Assembly (NCBI GenBank): GCA_024654415.1
Contig: JANLHQ010000033.1
Span: 1 to 17,270, forward strand
DNA length: 17,270 nt
Source: Candidatus Azambacteria bacterium
GTDB lineage: Bacteria > Patescibacteriota > Minisyncoccia > GWC2-36-17 > WO2-46-25
Reading direction: 5' to 3'
Shown: piece after piece, positions 1 to 5,235 of the stretch
Numbering within the stretch: position 1 is the first letter of the stretch
Layout of the letters: each line of letters opens with the position of its first letter
Notes under the pieces: generated by a model
Told to the model about the DNA's origin: nothing
The model's database searches: none
What the model saw: only the letters and a program-made list of their open reading frames with translations
Translations under genes and position numbers: made by a program

Positions 1-28
1 TCTTGGTGTCAGCAATTTAACGCAACAG
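1..28. repeat. IS30 left terminal inverted repeat
   Basis: Pairs with the reverse complement of 1030-1057: bases 1-7, 9-11 and 16-27 are identical, giving 22 of 28 matches. It lies upstream of the transposase start and probably carries transposase binding sites. Confidence 0.85.
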
Positions 29-41
29 ATAGTATATCTGT
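25..41 (+). promoter_or_regulatory. Perfect hairpin at the transposase start codon
   Basis: ACAGATA, a 3-base loop GTA, then TATCTGT form a perfect 7-bp inverted repeat ending one base before the ATG at 42. It occupies the place where a ribosome binding site would be, and no Shine-Dalgarno is visible. In RNA it could limit initiation on read-through transcripts. The structure is seen; the regulatory role is inferred. Confidence 0.4.
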
Positions 42-1049
42 ATGCAACAGAAAACATATTGGCGGCTCACCAGCCACGAGCGTGAGGAGATTAGTAGAAG
101 CTGTGCGTTAGGAATATCCCAGGCGGATATTGCGGTTATACTCCACCGTCATCCATCGACGGTCTCGAGGGAAATCACCCGAAATAGTGGAAGAACGGGA
201 TATCGTGCATTCTCGGCACGGACGAGAGCGAAACGCTCAGCGTCGGCTCGACGCAGGGGCAAGTCACGATTGGCGCAAGAGCAAGGTTTGCGGGAGGTTG
301 TCACTTCCGGACTCCGGAAGTGCTGGTCTCCACGGGAAATCGTCGAAACACTCAAGAGAGAGTATCCTAGTGATATGACCATGCGTATTTCCCATGAAGC
401 CATTTATCGCTATATCTATGTACTTCCACGTGGAAGCTTAAAAACAACACTCATCAAAGGGCTACGCCAAGAGCGTGCATACCGGAGAAAGAAAAAGAGT
501 GACAACCACGATGAGTTGCGTGGCAAGATTGCGGATATGCTCTCCATTGAGGAGCGCCCTAAGGAGGTGGAGGATCGTTCCGTTCCCGGACATTGGGAGG
601 GTGATCTCATTGTGGGGAAATACAAACGCAGTGCAATCGGCACCTTAGTGGAGAGGACCACGCGATATACCATCATTGTGCCGCTCAAGGCGAAAGATGC
701 TCTGAGCGTACGGTTAGCGTATGCACGAGAGTTTCAGAAGCTTCCCAAGGAGATCGCAAAGACTCTCACCTATGACCAGGGCAAGGAAATGAGTGAGCAT
801 AAACAATTCACCATTGATACGGGAATACAGGTGTACTTTGCTCATCCTGGTTCACCGTGGGAGAGGGGAACCAACGAGAATACCAACGGGCTTATTCGTC
901 AGTACTTTCCTAAAGGAACAGAGTTCGACAAGGTGCCGGTGCGTGAATTGAAACGGGTGCAGCGGCAACTGAACGACCGACCGCGGGCTGTGTTAAACTA
1001 TATGAAACCCGATGAGGTGATTAATCAACTTGTTGCGTTAAAAGTTTGA
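42..1049 (+). CDS. IS30-family DDE transposase
   Basis: This 335-residue protein cuts and joins DNA at the element ends. Residues about 8-48 form the N-terminal helix-turn-helix typical of IS30 (LTSHEREEI..., then an SREI helix end). The catalytic triad is visible: D188 in GHWEGDLIVG, D245 in TYDQGKEM, and E279 in PWERGTNENTNGL, with exactly 33 residues between the second Asp and the Glu, as expected for this family. The closing signature RQYFPKG at 286-292 is also present. Length is normal and there is no frameshift. The ATG at 42 is the start giving the full helix-turn-helix; it has no Shine-Dalgarno and a hairpin lies directly in front of it. Confidence 0.96.
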   Translation: MQQKTYWRLTSHEREEISRSCALGISQADIAVILHRHPSTVSREITRNSGRTGYRAFSARTRAKRSASARRRGKSRLAQEQGLREVVTSGLRKCWSPREIVETLKREYPSDMTMRISHEAIYRYIYVLPRGSLKTTLIKGLRQERAYRRKKKSDNHDELRGKIADMLSIEERPKEVEDRSVPGHWEGDLIVGKYKRSAIGTLVERTTRYTIIVPLKAKDALSVRLAYAREFQKLPKEIAKTLTYDQGKEMSEHKQFTIDTGIQVYFAHPGSPWERGTNENTNGLIRQYFPKGTEFDKVPVRELKRVQRQLNDRPRAVLNYMKPDEVINQLVALKV

Positions 1050-1057
1050 AACCAAGA
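1030..1057. repeat. IS30 right terminal inverted repeat
   Basis: Inverted partner of bases 1-28 (22 of 28 matches). It overlaps the last codons and the TGA stop of the transposase gene. Confidence 0.85.
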
Positions 1058-1090
1058 TGTAAAAGTCAATAACCGAAAAAAATAGGGAAA

Positions 1091-1121
1091 TAAAAAGACC
1101 GGGTACATTTTGTACCCGGTC
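1091..1121 (-). terminator. Rho-independent terminator of the unknown minus-strand gene
   Basis: A perfect 11-bp stem (GACCGGGTACA / TGTACCCGGTC, 1097-1121) with a 3-base loop. On the minus strand it is followed at once by five T residues. It lies about 60 bases beyond the stop of the gene at 1180-1974, the only minus-strand gene that can use it. Confidence 0.88.
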
Positions 1122-1179
1122 GATTTGGTAACCCTGCAGAGGGTGTATTGTGAGGTGATGTTAAAAGGCCGCGGTGTTG

Positions 1180-1974
1180 TTAGACGGCGAGAGCGAGGGC
1201 CGGCTCCTTGGTAAGTCCGAGGGGCGTTGCGAGAATCGCAGCGTTCTTGTACCACTGCACGAAGGAAAGGACCTTGTGTTTGGCGTCCTGATCCTGTGTG
1301 ATGGTAGCCCTCTTGGTCAGAAGGTTGAACCCCTGGAGTACCACATTGTCGGTCACGATGTTCGTGATCCCGTTCTGCACCCTGTCTATGAAAAGGACCT
1401 TCTTCTCGAGTGTGGTGACCGTTGTTGCGGTTGACCAGTTCCCGGAGACGAAGTCGTTCAGCATCATCTCCTTGATGGCTATGCCGTACGAGAAAACGAC
1501 CTTCTCTTTGCCTGCGATCCTGATGTTCTCCATCCCTTTCTGGATGACGGTTCCACCGGAGAGATAATGCTTTTCCTCTCCAAGGGCAGTGATGATCGCT
1601 GAGTAGCCGCTCATGATCGCGCCGTTCATGTCTTTGGCGGCCTTTGCGACCATAAGCAGAGAAGCGATAGTCTTGTCGTTCGGTTTTTCTCCGAAGTAGG
1701 AGATCAATGCCTGGCCATCAGGAAGTGTATTGATGTACCTGATGATGGTCTCTGTGTCCTTTACGTTGATCTCGGGCAGCGTACACAGTGCCTGTTCGAG
1801 GATCGACTTGTTTGCGACAGAGATCACCTGTACGCCCGGCTGACCTTTCTTGATTACAATAGCCGCGGCGTTCACGATGTCCTGCTGTGTCATCCTCGCC
1901 AGATCTGTTGTTGACAGCGTCTTTACTGTGTAGTTTCCCGTCTGTGCGACCTTCTGTGAGATGTTCTTCGTCAT
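1180..1974 (-). CDS. Conserved-looking protein of unknown function, monocistronic
   Basis: I do not recognise this 264-residue protein. It has no signal peptide or clear membrane span, one cysteine (in ALCTLPEI), and no nucleotide-binding or catalytic motif I can name. The N-terminal third is polar and mostly helical-looking (QKVAQTG..., DLARMTQQDIVNAAA); the last ~20 residues are hydrophobic (NAAILATPLGL...ALALAV). The gene looks real: a good AGGAGT Shine-Dalgarno 8 bases before the ATG, a TTGACA promoter upstream and a strong terminator downstream. Base content is unlike its neighbours: two 60-base lines counted by hand have 29 and 32 G+C, against 16 and 26 in lines from pyrG and the MurE-like gene. 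That, with the nearby IS30, suggests acquisition by transfer or a highly expressed gene with different codon choice. Confidence 0.82.
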   Translation of the reverse strand: MTKNISQKVAQTGNYTVKTLSTTDLARMTQQDIVNAAAIVIKKGQPGVQVISVANKSILEQALCTLPEINVKDTETIIRYINTLPDGQALISYFGEKPNDKTIASLLMVAKAAKDMNGAIMSGYSAIITALGEEKHYLSGGTVIQKGMENIRIAGKEKVVFSYGIAIKEMMLNDFVSGNWSTATTVTTLEKKVLFIDRVQNGITNIVTDNVVLQGFNLLTKRATITQDQDAKHKVLSFVQWYKNAAILATPLGLTKEPALALAV

Positions 1975-1981
1975 TTACCTG

Positions 1982-1987
1982 ACTCCT
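1982..1987 (-). promoter_or_regulatory. Shine-Dalgarno of the unknown minus-strand gene
   Basis: On the minus strand the sequence is AGGAGT, about 8 bases before the ATG at 1974-1972. It fixes the start codon. Many genes in this window (pyrG, the UDG, FemAB-like, thiI) lack such a site, so this gene appears set up for efficient translation. Confidence 0.8.
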
Positions 1988-2051
1988 CTTTTTATTGTTG
2001 GTTTATTTACCCCCTCTGCAAGGGATTACCCTTTGAAAAGAACAAAACAAC

Positions 2052-2080
2052 AGGATATACGAATGCACGTACATTGTCAA
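2052..2080 (-). promoter_or_regulatory. Sigma70-type promoter for the unknown minus-strand gene
   Basis: On the minus strand a perfect TTGACA (2080-2075) is followed after 17 bases by TATCCT (2057-2052), which matches four of six bases of the -10 consensus. Transcription would start near 2045, leaving a leader of about 70 bases. The leader contains a small AAGGG/CCCTT hairpin around 2022-2036. Confidence 0.55.
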
Positions 2081-2119
2081 GCCTCTAAAAAGGTGCGTTT
2101 CCCAAGGTTGTATCTTTTC

Positions 2120-2128
2120 TGCTATAAT
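2120..2128 (+). promoter_or_regulatory. Extended -10 promoter, probably for pyrG
   Basis: TGCTATAAT fits the extended -10 form (TG, one base, then a perfect TATAAT). No good -35 box is seen at the right distance, which is common for extended -10 promoters. It lies 55 bases before the pyrG ATG. A second TATAAT at 2148-2153 has no TG and no -35 partner. Confidence 0.5.
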
Positions 2129-2182
2129 CAAGCGAGCGAGCGGGGCTTATATAATTACACCGAGATTATTTTAACTTGTGAT

Positions 2183-3790
2183 ATGGCAAAGTATATTTTT
2201 GTGACGGGTGGCGTGTGTTCAGGGTTGGGAAAGGGAATTGCAGGGGCGTCTATCGGAATGTTGCTCAAAACGGCAGGATTTAAGGTTGCGATGCAGAAGC
2301 TCGACCCGTATCTTAATGTTGACCCAGGCACAATGAACCCATATCAGCACGGGGAGGTTTTTGTCACGCACGATGGCGCAGAAACCGATCTTGATATCGG
2401 GCATTACGAGCGGTTCATCGATGAGGAGTTTTCGGCTCTTTCAAGTGTATCTACCGGGCAAGTATACCAGCGCGTACTTGATAAAGAGCGAGAAGGGGCA
2501 TATTTGGGTAAGACGATCCAGATCATTCCACATATCACCAACACCATCAAAGAATATATCCGAACCTGCGCCGAGAAATCAGGCGCTGATATTTTTTTAT
2601 GTGAGATTGGCGGCACGGTAGGGGATATTGAAGCAGAGCCATACCTTGAGGCAATTCGTCAGCTTCATCATGAGGAGGGGCATCACAATATTATGTTCGT
2701 GCATCTCGTGCTTCTGCCGTATCTGAAAAGTTCGGGAGAGCTGAAAACAAAACCCGCGCAGGCATCGGTACGCGAGCTTCGAAAGATAGGTATCAACGCG
2801 GATGTTATTTTGTGCCGCTTTGATGACGATCATATAGATCGTGAGCATCTGGAAAAGATCGCACTCTTTTGCGACGTACCAATGGAAGCGGTCATCCCCG
2901 CGCCGACTGTTGCATCTATTTATGAGGTGCCACTTAATTTTAATAGATCCAACATTGTTAAACTTATTACTACGCATTTTCGCGTTGATCATCGCGTGCC
3001 GGAGCTTGAGCATTGGGAAGAGTTCACAAAGAAGATCAGCTCAAATCTCGCAGAGGTATCTATTGCACTTGTAGGAAAGTATACAGGAATGAAAGATGCA
3101 TATTATAGTGTGATCGAGGCAGTGAAAAGCGCGGGGTATTTTAATAATGTAACAGTAAATATTGCGTGGATCGATGCAGAGAAGATCGAGAAAGACGGGA
3201 AAGATGGAGAGAAGGAGTGGGAGAAGCTCAAGAAGGCAAAAGGTGTCTTAGTAATGGGTGGTTTTGGCAAGCGAGGTGTAGAAGGAAAGATAGCAGTAGC
3301 ACGGTATGCGCGGGAGAATAATGTTCCGTATCTGGGGCTGTGTCTTGGTATGCAGATAGCCGCAATTGAATTTGCGCGGCATGTCTTAGGGTTAAAAGAG
3401 GCGAACTCCACTGAGTTTGATGAGGCAACAAAAAACCCTGTTATTTATTTAATGGAAACACAAAAAGATATTCATAAGAAAGGAGGGACGATGCGCCTCG
3501 GTGATTATGCGTGCCATATTATAAAAGATTCAAAGAGTTTCGACGCATATGGAGTAGAAGACGTTGTAGAGCGACATCGACATAGATTTGAATTCAATAA
3601 TGCATATAAAGAAGATTTTGAGAAAAATGGTATGGTAGTTACGGGTGTAAACCCAGAAAGTGGGCTATGTGAAATTCTCGAAAACAAAAATCATCCTTGG
3701 TTTGTTAGTGTGCAGTCGCACCCAGAATTCAAGTCGCGCCCCTTGCGCCCACACCCACTATTTCGTGATTTTATCAAAGCGGCGCTATAA
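2183..3790 (+). CDS. pyrG: CTP synthase
   Basis: Makes CTP from UTP, ATP and glutamine in the cytoplasm, the last step of pyrimidine nucleotide synthesis. The 535 residues match the usual family length. The synthase domain (1-265) has the phosphate loop FVTGGVCSGLGKG at 6-18 and the signature KLDPYLNVDPGTMNP, QHGEVFVTHDGAETDLD. The C-terminal class I glutamine amidotransferase domain has nucleophile C387 in GLCLGMQ and H513/E515 in QSHPEF. One oddity: the oxyanion segment reads VMGGFG (M358) where proline is usual. The ATG at 2183 is chosen because the protein then begins with the family's MxKYIFVTGG; the open frame runs 74 codons further upstream, through the intergenic region, with no family similarity. 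No Shine-Dalgarno is visible. Confidence 0.97.
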   Translation: MAKYIFVTGGVCSGLGKGIAGASIGMLLKTAGFKVAMQKLDPYLNVDPGTMNPYQHGEVFVTHDGAETDLDIGHYERFIDEEFSALSSVSTGQVYQRVLDKEREGAYLGKTIQIIPHITNTIKEYIRTCAEKSGADIFLCEIGGTVGDIEAEPYLEAIRQLHHEEGHHNIMFVHLVLLPYLKSSGELKTKPAQASVRELRKIGINADVILCRFDDDHIDREHLEKIALFCDVPMEAVIPAPTVASIYEVPLNFNRSNIVKLITTHFRVDHRVPELEHWEEFTKKISSNLAEVSIALVGKYTGMKDAYYSVIEAVKSAGYFNNVTVNIAWIDAEKIEKDGKDGEKEWEKLKKAKGVLVMGGFGKRGVEGKIAVARYARENNVPYLGLCLGMQIAAIEFARHVLGLKEANSTEFDEATKNPVIYLMETQKDIHKKGGTMRLGDYACHIIKDSKSFDAYGVEDVVERHRHRFEFNNAYKEDFEKNGMVVTGVNPESGLCEILENKNHPWFVSVQSHPEFKSRPLRPHPLFRDFIKAAL

Positions 3791-3824
3791 GTGGGAGAAA
3801 TACATTCGTTGTTTTACTATAGCC

Positions 3825-4059
3825 AGCCATCACCCGCAATTCTTTTTTTATCCTTTCACGCCCTTTCATAAGAATACTAATGAAGGGCTACGCTCCCTGT
3901 TTGTCCAAGAGCGAAGCGATTGGCGTACAAACAGCCCCGAGACGGGATTGCGTTTTGTGGCTCAGATAAAACATCTGAGACAAAACGGGAACACTCCAGC
4001 GGAGCGATAGCGTAGTCGTGGCTTCCGTTAAGATGAAAAAAGAATTGCGGGTAATGGCT
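3825..4059. repeat. Multi-branched palindromic intergenic element (possible MITE or structured RNA)
   Basis: This fills most of the 328-base gap between pyrG and the UDG gene. The ends are 28-bp inverted repeats (3825-3852 and 4032-4059) with two mismatches, one of which would be a G-U pair in RNA. Inside, CTACGCT (3888-3894) pairs with AGCGTAG (4009-4015), and GAAG 3882-3885 can pair with CTTC 4022-4025. Within that closing stem stand three hairpins: CTGTTTGT/ACAAACAG (3897-3934, with inner CCAA/TTGG); CGTTTTGT + CTCAGAT against ATCTGAG + ACAAAACG (3951-3987, 15 pairs with a GG bulge and a 5-base loop); and CTCC/GGAG (3994-4004). No convincing coding frame exists. It could be a non-autonomous transposon or a folded RNA or leader; its arms differ from the two elements at 7856 and 15733. 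The remaining ~60 bases before the UDG start show nothing definite. Confidence 0.7.
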
Positions 4060-4118
4060 AGTGCGGGCATAGTATTGTTTCGTAATCCATATTTTTCAAT
4101 TCTCTTTCTGTAAAAAGC

Positions 4119-4685
4119 ATGGATAAAAAAACAGAGCTTGAAAATCTGAAAACGGAAATGGAAAAAAATTCCGCCTTACCACTTTATGGAAAGGCGAATT
4201 TGGTATTTGGAGAGGGGAGTGAGGATGCTGAAATATTATTTATTGGGGAAGCGCCGGGGCGTCGCGAGGACGAACTGTGTCGGCCATTTGTGGGGCAGTC
4301 CGGAAAATTATTGGACAAGATGCTCGCAAAAATTAATCTTCCGCGCGAGCGTGTATATATCACCAACATCGTTAAACGCAGACCGCCAGAAAACCGTGAC
4401 CCTTTTTCAGAGGAGATAGAAGCATATACGCCGTATCTTCAACGGCAGATTGACATTATTAAGCCAGTAATGATTGCAACACTAGGTAGATTTTCTATGA
4501 ATTATTTTTTACCAGATGCAAAAATCTCACATGATCATGGTAAGGCGACCCGTATTAATTCATATATCCTCGTGCCGCTGTATCACCCTGCGGCGGCGCT
4601 TCGCTCAGGAAAGATGTTTAAAGAACTTGAAAAGAACTTTTTAGAGCTTCCGCAGATGTTAAAAGACGCAAAAGCTCATAAATAA
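4119..4685 (+). CDS. Uracil-DNA glycosylase, family 4-like, lacking Fe-S cysteines
   Basis: Likely removes uracil from DNA as the first step of base excision repair. The 188 residues fit family 4 (UDGa) well: motif 1 GEAPGRREDE at 43-52, then PFVGQSGKLLDKML, VYITNIVKRRPPENR at 79-93, and the C-terminal motif YHPAAALR at 155-162. Family 4 enzymes normally carry four cysteines that hold a 4Fe-4S cluster. Here every expected position is changed: N17 and L20 (normally CxxCPL), R87 (normally VKCRPP) and Y103 in EIEAYTPYL. The only cysteine, C54, is elsewhere. So the fold is probably kept without the cluster. No Shine-Dalgarno is seen; the ATG at 4119 gives the family's normal N-terminus. It might instead belong to a relative of family 4 with a different substrate. 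Confidence 0.88.
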   Translation: MDKKTELENLKTEMEKNSALPLYGKANLVFGEGSEDAEILFIGEAPGRREDELCRPFVGQSGKLLDKMLAKINLPRERVYITNIVKRRPPENRDPFSEEIEAYTPYLQRQIDIIKPVMIATLGRFSMNYFLPDAKISHDHGKATRINSYILVPLYHPAAALRSGKMFKELEKNFLELPQMLKDAKAHK

Positions 4686-4699
4686 AGGGAAAAGGGCTA

Positions 4700-4728
4700 T
4701 TGACAGGAGTTACTATATGCGGTATAAT
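4700..4728 (+). promoter_or_regulatory. Perfect consensus sigma70 promoter
   Basis: TTGACA (4700-4705), a 17-base spacer, and TATAAT (4723-4728): both boxes and the spacing match the consensus exactly. Transcription would start near 4735, about 47 bases before the first small gene. It is the strongest promoter visible in the window. Confidence 0.9.
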
Positions 4729-4781
4729 TGCAAAAATAAGAGTAAAGTAGTAACTTGAAAAACAAACCCAAAGGAGGGTAT

Positions 4782-5030
4782 ATGCACTGGAATAAATGGG
4801 ATTATTTGGCGATTGTTTTGTTATCAGGAGGAGCAATCCTCTTGATGCTCACAGCGGGGACAAGTGATGTGAAGTCGCTTGTATCCGAGGGAGAAGGATT
4901 TGCCTCGGATACCACACTGATTTTACTTACCATGGCGGCATGCATTAGTGCCGCCGCAGGAGTTTTCATTCTCTTAAGGAAAGGAGGGAGCGATGGGCGA
5001 CCAAAAAACCGTCGTACTAGAAGATTTTGA
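4782..5030 (+). CDS. Small two-span membrane protein of unknown function
   Basis: An 82-residue protein with hydrophobic segments at about 8-27 (YLAIVLLSGGAILLMLTAG) and 47-66 (TLILLTMAACISAAAGVFIL), joined by an acidic loop (DVKSLVSEGEGFASD), with a strongly basic tail (KNRRTRRF). The basic tail suggests that both ends lie inside the cell and the acidic loop outside. The start is the ATG at 4782, four bases after an AGGAGG Shine-Dalgarno (4772-4777); an in-frame TTG at 4755 is rejected. It is the first gene after the consensus promoter and overlaps the next gene by 38 bases. I do not recognise a family. Confidence 0.8.
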   Translation: MHWNKWDYLAIVLLSGGAILLMLTAGTSDVKSLVSEGEGFASDTTLILLTMAACISAAAGVFILLRKGGSDGRPKNRRTRRF

Positions 5031-5187
5031 GGGTGATGGAGAGGCGGTAACCGTCTCTCTTAAGGCCCTCATCGGCGATCATAAGTCACCGGGAAAAAAA
5101 GAGGAAGAGTGCTGCGGGAAGCATCAGGAATGCAAGCGCACTCCTGATGCGCACAAAAATCCCACCGGCAAAGGGGGGAAAAAATAA
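4993..5187 (+). CDS. Small charged cysteine/histidine-containing protein, unknown function
   Basis: A 64-residue soluble protein that starts inside the preceding gene in another frame. An AAGGAGG Shine-Dalgarno (4981-4987) five bases before the ATG shows that it is translated. Residues 1-30 are acidic and could fold (KTVVLEDFEGDGEAVTVSLK); the rest is lysine-rich and probably flexible. C40, C41, H44 and C47 cluster in ECCGKHQEC, with H54 nearby, which might bind a metal ion. The shared promoter, overlap and common terminator make it a two-gene unit with the membrane protein before it. Function unknown. Confidence 0.75.
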   Translation: MGDQKTVVLEDFEGDGEAVTVSLKALIGDHKSPGKKEEECCGKHQECKRTPDAHKNPTGKGGKK

Positions 5188-5194
5188 GCAAAAA

Positions 5195-5224
5195 AGAGGG
5201 AGCGTCAACGACGCCCCCTCTTTT
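5195..5224. terminator. Bidirectional rho-independent terminator
   Basis: Stem GAGGG-A-GCGTC / GACGC-C-CCCTC with an AAC loop (5196-5220; one mismatched pair), with T residues following it on the plus strand and, because A residues precede it, a longer T run on the minus strand. It ends the small-protein operon from the left and uvrB from the right. Confidence 0.85.
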
Positions 5225-5235
5225 CATTTGTGCGT

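Larger units (their letters stand above)
1..1057 (+). mobile_element. Complete IS30-family insertion sequence
   Basis: One transposase gene fills the element and is bracketed by imperfect 28-bp inverted repeats that match at 22 of 28 positions. The outer tips both read tcttggt inward, and the inner part shares tttaacgcaaca. The right repeat overlaps the transposase stop codon, which is usual for compact IS30 elements. The reading frame is intact, so the copy may be active. The left flank is outside the window, so the short target duplication of this family cannot be checked. It sits about 34 bp beyond the terminator of the neighbouring minus-strand gene, so no gene to its right is broken. Confidence 0.9.

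Noticed and set aside
1961..2182. A 74-codon N-terminal extension of pyrG in the same open frame
   Set aside because: It runs through the intergenic region and the promoter, has no similarity to CTP synthases, and the ATG at 2183 gives the exact family N-terminus.
3660..4010. Open frame spanning the end of pyrG and the palindromic element
   Set aside because: It overlaps the real pyrG end in another frame, reads through hairpins, and has no ribosome binding site or recognisable composition.
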